A stretch of 64,000 bases of DNA from Conus ventricosus (taxonomy: Eukaryota > Mollusca > Gastropoda > Neogastropoda > Conidae), in NCBI GenBank assembly GCA_018398815.1, contig CM031595.1, positions 43,105,954 through 43,169,953 of the forward strand, in the 5' to 3' direction. Of this stretch, positions 26,216 through 40,008 are shown piece after piece. A model generated the notes under the pieces. The model had not been told where the DNA came from, did no database searches, and worked only from the letters and a program-made list of their open reading frames with translations. Each line of letters starts with the position of its first letter. The first letter of the stretch is position 1. The translations under genes and the position numbers were made by a program.

Positions 26216-27235
26216 CCCCTCCCGCTTATCCGATAAGCCACACCCACTAAGCTACCACTCGAAAAAGTGACGAATAGTTCAAGGACAAGTGAAGCCAAAG
26301 GTGTGATCAACAGTCTTCGCCGAATCCGTCCCGGTGAGCAGACCCGATTTTGACAAGTGCTATGTGCGAACCAGCAGACAAGGGGATCGTTTCTCTAACC
26401 CCCAAACCAACAAAACAAGTTTTCGGAGGTCAGAAAACAGTGCGTGATTTTTTGGCTCTTTAGAACAAAGTTACTGATGGGATCAGACAGCAGGACAATA
26501 TTACTGGTTCACGCTGTGTGATAAGGCCCTAATTCTTCCCTAAATTATCCATTCCTGTCGGAGAGTCTAATGCGGTAATTTATTGTTGTTCATTTCATTT
26601 TGATTTTTTGTATATAGTTTGTTTTTTTAACCTGTTGATACTGCCGTTATTTGATGTAATTAGTGATGTGAACCTCTGTAGCATCGCTTACCCAGTCTCT
26701 GAGCAAATTTTGACCAGCTGATCAATAATGCTCCATTGTGATATCGAGGACAGGTCTTTATAAGATTCGGAGCTTTAGAGTATGCAGTGGAGTGAGCGAA
26801 CAGAGCGTGTTGTAGAGGTAAAGGAGGATTTAAAAGAAAATTCTCTGAGTCAATCACACCACTTTAAAGCAGCCCGGAAATAAGACCCTTTTTCTTTCCC
26901 GAGGTCCAATTACCCGCTTTTTGACATCCCAGTATAGAGGAGTTTCTTTCCCGAGTCGAACATACCCCGTTTAATGACACCTGTTTTAGTGGAGATATTG
27001 TTTCCGAATCAAAACATTCCCTAATCTTAAATGTAATGAATACCGAACCGCCAAGAAAACGAAGACAAACGAATCACAAAACACGACTCGTTTCAACCTC
27101 TTAAGTTATTCTTCTTCAGCAAGATTCAAGCAAACAAAACCCAATCTACAATCACTTTAAATCTGTCTAGTCTTTGTATAAGAGTGCTCACTGGTTTCCC
27201 GGGTTGGATGGTTTGACAGCAGCATCGACTACCAC

Positions 27236-27271
27236 TCTCTCTCTCTCTCTCTCCACTCTTCCACTTCTCTA

Positions 27272-27302
<31 letters not shown>

Positions 27303-27307
27303 ACGAT

Positions 27308-27370
<63 letters not shown>

Positions 27371-27430
27371 CACACTCACACACACGGAAACGCACGCACG
27401 CACGTCACGCACGCGCTGCGCGCGCGCGCG
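27236..27430. repeat. (CT)n-(CA)n-(CG)n compound microsatellite, unit 1
   Basis: The same compound array recurs at 30006-30185 and 36540-36722 within the duplicated blocks. Confidence 0.9.
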
Positions 27431-28378
27431 CTTCACTGTACATTCAAGTGTTTTATTTACACATTACTGCGAAAGTTATAAAAACTGTCCATATTACCTT
27501 CTCATTGCGAGAGAGTAAAGAGAGAGAGAGGGCGGGAGAGGCGGCTGGAGAGAGAGAGCCGTCTCTAGCAATTCACGGAGTAACGCAACATTCATACACC
27601 AACTTCTGCTTAAGACTGAGAAGTATGGCAAGATACTGAACTGCTCGAACTGAATATATGCGCCGATTAAACCGAACCAAAATCCAAAAGTTTATAAATT
27701 GTTTGTATTGCAACCATGAGCAACAAACATCAGTAAAGGTTGAAAACTTAAAGAGTGAATTTTGATAAAATTACCCTTTTCCCGGCATTAGGTTTCTTGT
27801 CGTGATGATTGTGTAACGTACAGGCTGCTAACCATGCACCAGTGTAAAAAGTGAATACATGCAACAAAATTAAGAACAATATCTTCGAAATTTTGAACAG
27901 AAAAGGTAGCTACTCGATTTACATACTACTTTTGAGTTGAGTTTTGGTGGAGTCCGTGTATTCAAAAACGGAGGGGGAAAAAAACTTGAGTTTCTTTCTA
28001 ACTCTTCCTCTCACTCCTCTCTCTCTCATCTCTCTCTCTCTCACTCTCTGTAGACTCTCTCTCTCTCTCTCTCTCTCCTTTTGAAAACCCGTATAATCAA
28101 AAAGATAGAGTCAAGTAAGGTCCAATATCTTCACAGTTTTTGCACAGGTGCTTTGCATTTTATGTACTCAGATCCCTCAGTCTTTCTTCCTCCAACCCAC
28201 CCCTAGCCCACCCACCGCTGCCTCATTCTGTCTTGGTCTCTCACACGCACGCGCGCGCGCGCCGCAACGCACGCACGACGCACGCACGCACAGCACGCAC
28301 AGCCACCCACGCACTCACGCACGCACGCACCACACACATACACACACACACACACACACACAGACACACAAATCAAAG

Positions 28379-30011
28379 AACACGGACATGTATTAGATAG
28401 CAGTACCTGACAGACAAACAGGGGAATCACAACACAATGATCATCACTTTATATTATGTATCACGAAGCAAAAAACAAAACAAACAAGCAACAACCAACC
28501 AACAAACAAACAAACGAGCTGTTGGAATACTAGGCAGATTCAACCACGCCCCAAACGGTTGCGATTCAGCGTCCCCGCCCCAAAAAGACGCCGCGAGTCT
28601 TTTTGCCCCCGACATCACACCCCAAAAAACGCCTCGCCCAAAAAGACGCCGGTGTCTTTGGGGGCTACATCACACCCCAAAAAGACGCCTCGAAAGTGAT
28701 GTGTGAGCACTCTCTCAGGCAGCCCTTCGGCTTACGTTTCCTTCAGCCTTCGGCATCAACCCCCATAGCTTCGCTACGGCCTTTATTTTGATGACTCAAC
28801 GAATCAGACGGATAGACTGGGACACAAGCTTCGTAAAAAATTAAAGTCAAAAGTTTGGTCATGAAATAGAAAAAATCGACAGCACAGTCCCAAAAAGACC
28901 CCCGGTCCTCCGGGCGTCTTTATTGGGGTGTGATGAAGGGGCCAAAAAGACACAGGCGTCTTTTTGGGGCGGGCGTCATTTTGGGGTGTAATAGCCCCAC
29001 CCGGTCGGTAACCGTAGCCACACCCACAAGCTACCACGACGAAAAGTGACAATAGTTCAAGGACAAGTGAAGCAAAGGTGTGAACAACAGTCTTCGCCTA
29101 CCGTCCCGGTGATCTGACCCTGATATTGACAAGTGCTTTGTGCGAACCAGCAGACAAGGGGAACTTATCTCTAAACCACCAAACCAACAAAACAAGTTTT
29201 CGAGGTCAGAAAACCGTGCGTGAAATTTTTGGCTTTTAAGAACAAAGATACTGATGGGATTCAGTCACTGGACATTATTACTCAGTTTTCACGCTGGTGT
29301 GAATATGCCCAATTATTCCCATAATTAATCCAGTCTGTCGAGAGTCTAATGCGGTATTTTTGTGTTCATTTCATTTTGATTTTTTTTGTTTTTAGTTTGT
29401 TTTTTTAACCTGTTGAAAACTGCTCTTTATTTGAATGAAATTAAGTGATGTGCACAGTCTGTATCATCGCTGTACCCATTTCTGAGCAAATTTTTGACCA
29501 CTTATCATTATGCTCCAGTGAGAAAATCGAGTACAGGACTTTATAATGTACGGAGCATTAGAGTATGCAGTGGAGTGATCGAACAGAGCGGTTGTAGAGG
29601 TAAGAGGAGATTTAAAAGAAAAATTCTCAGGAGTCAAGCACACCACTTTAACAGCCCGATAATAAGACATTTCTTTCCGAGTCCAATATACCCGCTTTTT
29701 GGGACAGCCTGTTTAGAGGAGTTTCTTTCCCGAGTCGAACATACCCGATTATGACAGCCCTGTTTAGTGGAGATATGTTTCCGAATTCAAACATTCCCAA
29801 ATCTTAAATTTAATGAATACCGAACCGCCAACGAAAACGTAACAAACGAACACAAAACACGACGCGTTATCAACCTCTTAGTTTCCTACTTCAGGCAAGA
29901 TGCAAGCAAACAAAACCCACTCTCATCACGTTAAATCTGTTCTATCTTTTGTATAAGAGTGCGTCATGGGTCCGGTTGGATGGTTGACAAGCAGCATCGA
30001 CTACCCTCTCT

Positions 30012-30043
<32 letters not shown>

Positions 30044-30970
30044 ACTCTCTCTCTCTCGCTCTCTCTCTCACACACACACACACACACAAAACACACACAC
30101 ACACACACACACACCACACAGCACACACACACACACATACACACACCACACACACGCACGCACGCGCGCGCGCGCGCGCGCGCGTCAACTGGTACATTCC
30201 AAGCTTTACTTACACATTATCTGCGAAAGTTTAAAAATCGTCCATATACTTTTCTGAGAGAGAGAGAGAGAGAGGAGAGAGAAGCGAGAGAGAGAGAGAG
30301 AGCCCCTACCCATTTCACGGAGTTAACAACCTTCATAACACATACTTCTGCTAAGAACAGAGTAGTAGTGGCAAGAATACAGACTGGCTCGAACTGCATA
30401 TAAGCCCGATAAACGATCAAAATCCAAAAGGTTATAAATTGATTGATATTGCAACATGACCAACAAACTTCAGTAAAGTTGAAAACTAAAGAGTGAATTT
30501 GATAAAATTAACCCAGTTTTCCACGGCATTGGTTCTGTCGTGATGATTGTGTACACGAACAGGCTGCAAACCATGCACCGGTGTAAAAAGTGTAATAACA
30601 TGCAACAAAAGAGTAAGAACATTATCTCGAAATTTGAACAGAAATTATCTACTCGATTTTCTTACTACTTTTTGAGTTTTGAGTTTTGGTGGGAGTCGTG
30701 TATCAAACGGAAGGGGGAAAAAAACTTGAGTTTCTTCTTAACTTTCTTCTCTCTCTCTCTCTCTCCACTACTCTCTCCTCTCTCACTCTCGTCAGCTTCC
30801 TCCCTTTTGAAAACCCCGTATATTCATAAAGATGTAGGTCATGTAAGGACCAAATCTTCAACAATTTTGCACAGGGTGCTTTGCTTTTATGTGACCAGTC
30901 CCCCTGTCTTCTCCATCCCAACCCCACCCCTAAGCCCACCCACCCTGCCTCCTTCTGTCTTGGTCTCTCA
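28379..30970 (+). repeat. 2.79-kb tandem duplication, unit 2
   Basis: Colinear with 25591-28378: the acggacatgtattagatagc start, hairpin motif cluster, tttctttcccgagtcgaaca direct repeats, the (CT)-(CA)-(CG) array, aaatccaaaaggttataaat, agttttggtggga and the tctgtcttggtctctcacac end. Differences are dominated by 1-3 bp indels. From about 29.64 kb onward this unit also matches the sequence after the first gap (36184 onward). Confidence 0.85.
28578..28992. repeat. Hairpin cluster on CCCCAAAAAGACGCC, unit 2
   Basis: Same arrangement as 25785-26215, with inverted motif pairs such as ccaaaaagacgccggtgtct (28638-28658). Confidence 0.85.
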
Positions 30971-31044
30971 CACGCGCGCGCGCGCGCGCACTGCACCACG
31001 CACGCACGCGGGGCACGCACGCAACGCACGCACGCACGCACACA

Positions 31045-31084
<40 letters not shown>

Positions 31085-31155
31085 TCACACACGCATGTAC
31101 GCACGCAATGCACAGCACGCGCGCGCACACACCCTTCTCACACACGCACACAACA

Positions 31156-31243
<88 letters not shown>

Positions 31244-31300
31244 CTCACTCTCTCTCTCCTCTCTCTCATCTCTCTCTCTCTCTCTCTCTCATTCCTCCTC
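30970..31300. repeat. (CG)-(CA)-(CT) compound microsatellite
   Basis: Counterpart of 37552-37830 in the right copy. Confidence 0.9.
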
Positions 31301-31747
31301 CTCTCACGAGCACGCATGCACGCACGTACGCCCGCAGGTCCAGAACACCGTACATAAACACAGATAAATACACACGCACTCAGACAGGCAGATAGCGATA
31401 GACAGACAGACAGACCGCAACGCACGCATGCGCGCCTATACATATCACACACGCCGCAAGAGTCGCGCGCGCAAACTACCACGAGCAACCCGCGAGAGTG
31501 GGAAAATAACAGAAGAAGCCGAAACTTGGGTTGTCGTGAAAACGAGAGATACACTCACAACGAACTTTTAAAAACTGATTTTGAGCATTCGTCGTGTATG
31601 CATTTAGTGCGAACATTCGAGTTACTGATGCTATTTCGTGGTAAAAAAACCATATCAACAAACATACACTGCAAAGGCTGAATTTATATTCATTTTTCTA
31701 CCCCAGTTAATCGTTTTAAGTTTGTTGTGCAGACAGTTAACGGAGGG

Positions 31748-31812
31748 GTCCACCCCCCAACCCCCCCCCCCCCCCCCACCCCCCAACCCCCCCCCCCCCC
31801 ACCCCCCCCCCC
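31748..31812. repeat. Poly-C tract
   Basis: Nearly uninterrupted C with single A breaks. Counterpart of 38250-38300. Confidence 0.9.
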
Positions 31813-32909
31813 CACCATAAAAAAAAAAAACGAACTAAAAGAAAAAACGCGTACTACGCAGTGTGGTGGAAGCGTTCTTTGATAAAGTAGTCAGTAAGAA
31901 CTTGCGAGCATCCGGAGTGCAATGTGTGCGTGAAAGTGTAGTGTTGTGTGATGTGTGTGTGTGTGTGTGTGTGTGTGTGTTGTGAGCCTGCTCGTGCGTG
32001 CGCGCATAGTTGTGTGTGGCGTGTTTGTGTGCGCATATGTGTAAATGTGTTGTGAAGGCACATGTAAAAGAGTAATTAACACGTCACTGCACATTTTTTG
32101 TATACAAGTCAACATTTTATTTCAGTATTAGGTTTAATTTACATGTTCATGGTGGTCCATTTTTAACCATGCCCGTCGTTGCTCTTTTTATTATTTTCTA
32201 GCCAGAATCCGGGATCAGTGTCACTGTAGCAACTTGATGTTTGTGACTTAACCAGATGCACCCAACGATCAGGATATTATTCCAGCGTACCTGCCTCTAT
32301 CATGGAGATCATGTTTTCATCCCCTTTTGTTTTTGTTTGTTTGTTGTTGTTTTTGCTGTCCCAACCTCTGCGCCACCTTAGAGGCAGTTGCACCCACGCC
32401 GCTCATTCCGACACCCCGTACCACAGCCACAGCCCAGTCGCCCCGCCGCAGCCCCGACACCAGCAATCCACAGGGAGCAGTCAGTGTCAAGTCGTCAAGA
32501 GACAACCCACCGGAGGAGACACTGCACTGCTGCCGAGTCACTTCGGTGGTGTTCACTGGCGCCTGTTCTGATCTAACATACGCAGGACACCCCCTACTAA
32601 GCCCCCTGCTGACGACAATAATTGCTTATCGAGGAGCCGGCGTGAGTGAGCTGTCCCTCCAGAGGGCGCCACCACGTCCGTCCAACGACAGCCTCCATGG
32701 ACCCGCCAATACCGGTGACCCCGACGGAACCAAACCAAGGCCACAGACGTGGAGAGGCCATCAAAATTGAGGTCACCATGAGAGCAGGGCATGAAGGGCC
32801 ACAGAAATTTGAGACAATTTTTTTTTAATGCTGATCAATGAGAATACGGATTTCCATTTCGGTCTGAGACTACATGACAAGGCTGTACTCTACGCTTCCT
32901 TTCATAATA

Positions 32910-34545
32910 CAGTCTTTACGGTTAGAAACGCGACAAAATCAAGACGCAAATTGCAACGAAAACTTTAATAGATACCATTTCATTCACAGTAGAACATATT
33001 TCAAAGCGGTTTTTTTGCATAGCATTGATTGAAATTTGATCTTTTCAGATAAAACAAGCACGTATTGTCACTGTAAAGTTTTCAAGAGTTTTCGCCCTTG
33101 GATCCCAGGCACCCGCGCAAAGGCCACAATATCGGATGTGGCCACCTCCAGCAATCACGGTGAGATTGCACCCGATTTGGCATGGAGTTGACAAGTCGAT
33201 CAAGAAAGGCCTGAGGGACTTGGTTCCACTGACGCTGGATCTCCCGTCTCAGAGCCACAGCATTGTGAGGGCGGTTGGGCTGCTCGTTGGTGCGGCGTTT
33301 CAGGAAGGCCCCACAACTGTTCGATAGGGTTCAAGTCTGGACTTAGAGCAGGCCAGTCCATCATCTGGACATTGTTCTGCTGAAGGAAGGCTTGTGTGAC
33401 CTGTGCTCTGTGGGCCGGGGCGTTGTCTTGCTGGAAAACATATGGCGGCGTCTTGCAAACAAGGGCACTACGACAGGGCGCAGGACCTGTGCTATGTAGC
33501 GAAGGCAGTGACTCCACCGCCACGACCTGGCTGCAGGTTGAAGAACACTGGTCCAATGAGTCTGTTGCCACACATTGCCCCCCACATCATGACGGACTGG
33601 CCGCCCCACAGGTTGTGCTGCTGCACGTACTGACCAGCAAAGCGCTGGCCACGAAGACGATACACGTGAACACGTCTGTCAATCTGATTCAGACAGAATC
33701 GAACCTCGTCGCTGAACACGACAGTTCTCCAGTTTGTGTTCCTGTGCCTGTGAACCCAATTCAAGCGGGCAGCACGATGCTGTGGCGACAGATAGTGACC
33801 ATGGTAGGGTCTCGGCGGCAGTACAGCTGGTGGCGTCTGAGAAGCTGCAGGATGATGCTGGGGCGAATTACCCTGTTGCCGGGTCCATGAATCTGTCGTC
33901 CCACTGAAGAGCACTTGGAAAGGGTTTGCCCTGAAGCTACGCACCACATATCGCTCCTGGCGAGCAGTGAGGACGCGTGGCCGACCAGGTCTGGGGCATC
34001 ACGAACAGTCCCAGTGGCTTGATGGCGATTTGCAAGACGATAAATGTTCGACCGGTGCACATTTAGCGCCCTAGCGACGTCTTGCACTCTGTTTTCCAGC
34101 CTCCAACATGCCGATGGCTCGCCAGCGCTACAGGTGACGTCATACGCGGCATCCTTTGGTGTTGTGGTGTTTGAGGGAGAAAGTAACCTTTTTTGCGAGT
34201 TGTTTTTTACCCACTGACACCAAACATGTGGCTTTGCATTTTACTCACCTGTAGTGTGTCCTCTGCTTTTTCACGAGGACACAATTTTCACGTGAATCTG
34301 ACCTCAGTTAACGACACAGTGGCACTTTGCCGAGTAAGGTGAAAATGCGGCAACTTGGGGACAGGGTCATAACTCCGTCCGTGACAAAGTGATCTGCCCG
34401 GCTTTTTCGTGATCAGAACAGAAAAGGCCTAGTTGCACTCAGACACATTTTGCAGTTTGTACAATAACCTGCCAGGCTATGTCGGATTTTCCAAATATTG
34501 CAACATTTTGGAGCGGCCGTGTCGCGTTTCTAACCGTAAAGACTG
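32910..34545 (-). mobile_element. Tc1-like DNA transposon (1636 bp) with 26-bp terminal inverted repeats and TA target duplication
   Basis: The ends are perfect inverted repeats starting CAGTCTTTACGGTTAGAAAC (32910-32935 and 34520-34545). TA is present on both sides (32908-32909, 34546-34547). Deleting the element and one TA restores ttcataatatatcccggcg, the continuous sequence seen in copy 2 of the host repeat (near 10553). Inside, on the minus strand, lies a degraded transposase. The left/right duplicate block shows the empty site near 39386. Tc1/mariner elements move by cut-and-paste into TA. Confidence 0.95.
33203..34145 (-). pseudogene. Tc1-like transposase (DD34E), frameshifted
   Basis: Three overlapping minus-strand frames together cover a Tc1-type transposase. 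The N-terminal helix-turn-helix DNA-binding region reads DVARALNVHRSNIYRLANRH. The first catalytic Asp is in VVFSDEVRF, the second in FQQDNAPAH and the Glu in SPDLNPIEQLWG. Exactly 34 residues separate the second Asp from the Glu, the DD34E signature of Tc1 elements. At least three frame changes (around 33950, 33780-33760 and 33500-33570) break the protein as assembled; with raw-read indels common in this window, some could be sequencing errors. The size and position (about 310 codons between the TIRs) are normal for the family. Confidence 0.9.
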
Positions 34546-34725
34546 TATATCCCGGCGTCAACCAGGCCCGAGAGATACAGGCACCTGTAGTGTTGGTCAG
34601 GAAATTTGAGCAACACTCTCAGAAACGCATCCATTAAGTAGATGAAGCTCGACTGTGTGGTCCCAGTCTTCCCAACTGAGCCGCAGCAAACTCAACTCTG
34701 GGTATATGAGCCGGTCGGGGCAGAA

Positions 34726-35183
34726 CTCAAAACTGCAAAATCTGATTTAAAAAAGAAAAAGAAAAAAGATAAAGGTGCTCCGAGGACGAAACCATTAAAA
34801 GTTTAATTCTTGGGGTGGATCCTTAGAGTGGATCGAAATCAAAACGTGGACCCAAAATCAGTTCAGTAAATAAAAATAAAAAATAAATTTAAAAAAAAAG
34901 AGAAAAAAGAAGTAAGAAAACAATGAAAAAAAACCCCTCACTTATAGACCTTGAACAGATTTTTTACGACATTTTGAAAAGATGAAAAACGACCTAAAGA
35001 CAACCTAAAGACAAGTTCGTTGAATTTGGTGTAGATCCGCCGTGTCGATCCCCGGGTCAGGCGGCAGATACAGGGTCTCTTCGATGTGGGCGGGATGTGC
35101 GCTCTCCTTAGTGCCCCCCCCCCCCCTTTTTTTTTTTCCACTTGTGTACACAAGCATCAAGCATCAACCTATCTTCCATAAAG
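34726..35183. other. Unassigned A-rich sequence up to the contig end
   Basis: A/AG-rich runs (34745-34930) and unique sequence repeated at 39563-40008. A C-run/T-run (35107-35138) precedes the gap. No gene is seen. Confidence 0.5.
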
Positions 35184-36183
35184 NNNNNNNNNNNNNNNNN
35201 NNNNNNNNNNNNNNNNNNNNNNNNNNNNNNNNNNNNNNNNNNNNNNNNNNNNNNNNNNNNNNNNNNNNNNNNNNNNNNNNNNNNNNNNNNNNNNNNNNNN
35301 NNNNNNNNNNNNNNNNNNNNNNNNNNNNNNNNNNNNNNNNNNNNNNNNNNNNNNNNNNNNNNNNNNNNNNNNNNNNNNNNNNNNNNNNNNNNNNNNNNNN
35401 NNNNNNNNNNNNNNNNNNNNNNNNNNNNNNNNNNNNNNNNNNNNNNNNNNNNNNNNNNNNNNNNNNNNNNNNNNNNNNNNNNNNNNNNNNNNNNNNNNNN
35501 NNNNNNNNNNNNNNNNNNNNNNNNNNNNNNNNNNNNNNNNNNNNNNNNNNNNNNNNNNNNNNNNNNNNNNNNNNNNNNNNNNNNNNNNNNNNNNNNNNNN
35601 NNNNNNNNNNNNNNNNNNNNNNNNNNNNNNNNNNNNNNNNNNNNNNNNNNNNNNNNNNNNNNNNNNNNNNNNNNNNNNNNNNNNNNNNNNNNNNNNNNNN
35701 NNNNNNNNNNNNNNNNNNNNNNNNNNNNNNNNNNNNNNNNNNNNNNNNNNNNNNNNNNNNNNNNNNNNNNNNNNNNNNNNNNNNNNNNNNNNNNNNNNNN
35801 NNNNNNNNNNNNNNNNNNNNNNNNNNNNNNNNNNNNNNNNNNNNNNNNNNNNNNNNNNNNNNNNNNNNNNNNNNNNNNNNNNNNNNNNNNNNNNNNNNNN
35901 NNNNNNNNNNNNNNNNNNNNNNNNNNNNNNNNNNNNNNNNNNNNNNNNNNNNNNNNNNNNNNNNNNNNNNNNNNNNNNNNNNNNNNNNNNNNNNNNNNNN
36001 NNNNNNNNNNNNNNNNNNNNNNNNNNNNNNNNNNNNNNNNNNNNNNNNNNNNNNNNNNNNNNNNNNNNNNNNNNNNNNNNNNNNNNNNNNNNNNNNNNNN
36101 NNNNNNNNNNNNNNNNNNNNNNNNNNNNNNNNNNNNNNNNNNNNNNNNNNNNNNNNNNNNNNNNNNNNNNNNNNNNNNNNNNN
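35184..36183. other. Assembly gap (1000 N)
   Basis: Exactly 1000 N, the usual placeholder for a gap of unknown size. Long frames that appear to cross it are artefacts. Confidence 1.
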
Positions 36184-36539
36184 CATAACCACATTAAGCA
36201 CCCGGATATAAGACTTTTTCTTTCCCGAGTCCAAATACCCGCTTTTGACAGCCTGTTTAGAGGAGTTTCTTTCCCGAGTCGAACATACCGTTTATGACAG
36301 CCTGTTTAGTGGAGATTTTGTTTCCTGAATCAAACATTCCCAAATCTTAAATGTAATGAATACCGAACCGCCAAGAAAACGTAGACAAACGAATCACAAA
36401 ACACGACGCGTTTCAACCTCTTAGTTCTTCTTCAGGCAAGATGCAAGCAAACAAAACCCATCTCATTCACGTTAAATCTGTCTAGTCTTTGTATAGAGTG
36501 CGTCATGGTGTCCGGGTTGGATGGTTGACAGCAGCATCG

Positions 36540-36557
36540 ACACCACCTCCTTCTCCC

Positions 36558-36592
<35 letters not shown>

Positions 36593-36661
36593 TCTCCCCT
36601 CTCTCTCTCTCTCTCTCTCTCTTCCTCACACACACACACACAAACCCCACACACACACCAA

Positions 36662-36723
<62 letters not shown>

Positions 36724-36795
36724 TCACTGTACATTCAAGTGTTTTATTTACACATTATCTGCGAAAGTTAAAATATACTGTCCATATACTTCTCT

Positions 36796-36846
<51 letters not shown>
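36540..36846. repeat. (CT)-(CA)-(CG) array and nearby (GA)n
   Basis: Compound array at 36540-36722 and a pure GA run at 36800-36846. Confidence 0.92.
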
Positions 36847-36850
<4 letters not shown>

Positions 36851-37289
36851 CTACAATTTCACGGAGTTAACAACATTCATACACATACTTCTGCTTAAGA
36901 CTGAGAAGTAGTGGCAAGATACTGAACTGCTCGAACTGAATATATGCGCCGATAAACGATCAAAATCCAAAAGGTTATAAATTGTTTGTATTGCAACATG
37001 AGCAACAAACTTCAGTAAAGGTTGAAAACTAAAGAGTGAATTTGATAAAATTACCCAGTTTCCACGGCATTGGTTTCTTGTCGTGATGATTGTGTAACGT
37101 ACAGCTGCTAACCATGCACCAGTGTAAAAAGTGTAATACATGCAACAAAATTAAGAACATTATCTTCGAAATTTGAACAGAAATGGTAGCTACTCGATTT
37201 TCTTACTACTTTTGAGTTGAGTTTTGGTGGGAGTCCGTGTATTCAAACGGAGGGGGAAAAAAACTTGAGTTTCTTTCTTAACTTTCTTC

Positions 37290-37831
<542 letters not shown>

Positions 37832-38416
37832 CACGCATGCACGCACGTACGCACGCAGTCAGACACGTACATAAACACAGATAAATACACACGCACTCAG
37901 ACAGGCAGATAGCGATAGACAGACAGACAGACGCACGCACGCATGCGCGCACATATACATACACACACGCGCACGAGCGCGCGCGCAAACACGCACGTGC
38001 ACCCGCGAGTGGAAATACAGATGAAGCAGGAATCATGGGTTGTCGTGAAAACGATGATATCAACGATCTTTTAAAAACTGATTTTGAGCAATCGTCGTGA
38101 ATGCATTTAGTGCGAACATGTCGAGTTACTGATGCTATTCGTGTAAAACCATATCAACAAACATACACTGCAAAGGCTAATTTATATTCATTTTCTACCC
38201 CAGGTAATCGTTTATGTTTGGTGTGCAGACTGTTAACGGTAGGGGTCCACCCCCAACCCCCCCCCCCCACCCCCAACCCACCCACCACCCCCCACCCCCA
38301 AAAAAAAAAAAACGAACAAAAAGAAAAAAACCGGACTACGCAGTGTGGTGGAAGGTTCTTTGATAAAGTCAGCAGTAGATCTTGCGAGCATCCGGGTGTG
38401 CATGTGTGCGTGAATG

Positions 38417-38473
<57 letters not shown>

Positions 38474-38839
38474 GTGTGCGTGCGCGTGCGTGCGCGCTTG
38501 TGTGTGTGCGTGTTTGTGCGCATATGTGTATGTGTGTGTGAAGGCAATGTAAAGAGTAATTTCACGTCACTGCACATTTTTTGTTTACAAGTCTACTTTT
38601 TTTTTTCAGTATTAGGTTATTTACATGTTCATGTGGTCCATTTTTTAAACCATGCCCGTCGTTGCTCTTTTTATTATTTTCTAGCCAGAATCCGGGATCA
38701 GTGTCAGTGTTGCAACTTGATGTTGTGACTTAACCAGATGCACCCAACGATCAGGATATTATTCCAGCGTACCTGCCTCTATCATGGAGATCATGTTTTC
38801 ATCCCCTTTTGTTTTTTGTTTGTTTGTTGTTGTTTTTTG

Positions 38840-39562
38840 CTGTCCCAACCTCTGCGCCACCTTAGAGGCAGTGCACCCACGCCGCTCATTCCGACACCCC
38901 GTCCACAGCCACAGCCCAGTCGGCCCCGCCGCAGCCCCGACACCAGCAATCCACAGGGAGCAGTCAGTGTCAAGTCGTCAAGAGACAACCCACCGGAGGA
39001 GACACTGCACTGCTGCCGAGTCACTTCGGTGGTGTTCACTGGCGCCTGTTCTGATCTAACATACGCAGGACACCACCTACTAAGCCCCCTGCTGACGACA
39101 ATAATTGCTTAGTCGAGGAGCCGGCGTGAGTGAGCTGTCCCTCCAGAGGGCGCCACCACGTCCGTCCAACGACAGCCTCCATGGACCCGCCAATACCGGT
39201 GACCCCGACGGAACCAAACCCAAGGCCACAGACGTGGAGAGGCCATCAAAATTGAGGTCACCATGAGAGCAGGGCATGAAGGGCCACAGAATTTGAGACA
39301 TTTTTTTTAATGCTGATCAATATGAATACGGATTTCCATTTCGGTCTGAGACTACATGACAAGGCTGTACTCTACGCTTCCTTTCATCCCGGCGTCAACC
39401 AGGCCCGAGAGATACAGGCACCTGTAGTGTTGGTCAGGAAATTTGAGCAACACTCTCAGAAACGCATCCATTAAGTAGATGAAGCTCGACTGTGTGGTCC
39501 CAGTCTTCCCAACTGAGTCCGCAGCAAACTCAACTCTGGGTATATTAGCCGGTCGGGCAGAA
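38840..39562 (-). repeat. tRNA-headed repeat, copy 4 (no transposon, 7-bp deletion at the Tc1 site)
   Basis: Same head-truncated copy as 32356-34725. At the place where copy 3 carries the Tc1 element, this copy reads ctttcatcccggcgtcaacc, lacking the aatatat that copy 2 and the restored copy 3 have. The rest of the body is nearly identical to copy 3. Confidence 0.85.
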
Positions 39563-40008
39563 CTCAAAACTGCAAAATGTGATTTAAAAAAGAAAAAGAA
39601 AAAAGATAAAGGTGCTCCGAGGACGAAACCATAAAAGTTTAATTCTTGGCGTGGATCCTTAGAGTGGATCGAAATCAAAACGTGGACCCAAAATCAGTTC
39701 AGTAAAATAAAAATAAAAAATAAATTTTAAAAAAAAAGAGAAAAAAGAAGTAAGAAAACAATGAAAAAAACCCACTCACTTATAGGCCTTGAACAGATTT
39801 TTACGACATTTTGGAAAAGATGAAAAACGACCTAAAGACAAGTTCGTTGAATTTGGTGTAGATCCGCCGTGTCGATCCCCGGGTCAGGCGTCAGATACAG
39901 GGTCTCTTCGATGTGGCGATGTGCCGCTCTCCTTATGCCCCCCCCCCCCCCCTTTTTTTTTTGTTTCACTGTGTACACAAGCATCAGCATCAGACCTATC
40001 TTCCATAA

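Larger units (their letters stand above)
25591..28378 (+). repeat. 2.79-kb tandem duplication, unit 1
   Basis: Starts at aacacggacatgtattagatag and repeats at 28379 (2788 bp later). In order it holds: an A/C-rich tract, hairpins built on CCCCAAAAAGACGCC (25790-26210), a short ~53-bp direct repeat (tttctttcccgag...gtggag, 26895-27010), (CT)n-(CA)n-(CG)n at 27236-27430, (GA)n at 27515-27560, unique AT-rich sequence, (CT)n at 28010-28078 and (CG)n-(CA)n at 28246-28375. The same microsatellites sit at the same places in the next copy. No protein-coding potential is seen. Confidence 0.85.
32356..34725 (-). repeat. tRNA-headed repeat, copy 3, interrupted by a Tc1-like transposon
   Basis: Same body as 9988-10822 (ggttgggacag end at 32356; AACACTGCAGGTGCC-type segment and cccagagttgagtttgctgc at 34570-34705). 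It is split at 32908-34547 by the Tc1-like insertion. The tRNA-like head is missing, with the repeat ending at ccggtcggggcagaa, the same truncation as copy 4, which supports a shared origin by duplication. Confidence 0.85.
29645..35183 (+). repeat. Large duplicated block, left copy (matches 36184-40008)
   Basis: Everything from cccgataataagacatttct to the contig end at cttccataaag recurs in the same order and orientation after the gap, including microsatellites, C-runs (31748-31812), the tRNA-headed repeat and the flanking aaaaaagaaaaagaaaaaag. The only large difference is a 1636-bp Tc1-like insertion at 32910-34545, present here and absent from the right copy. The left contig stops exactly where the right copy enters a CT repeat. 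Confidence 0.88.

Noticed and set aside
33396..33890. + strand frame of 164 codons within the Tc1 element
   Set aside because: It is the shadow of the minus-strand transposase, whose DD34E motifs are unambiguous.
35042..36234. Frames of 340-390 codons across the first gap
   Set aside because: They consist of unknown residues from 1000 N.
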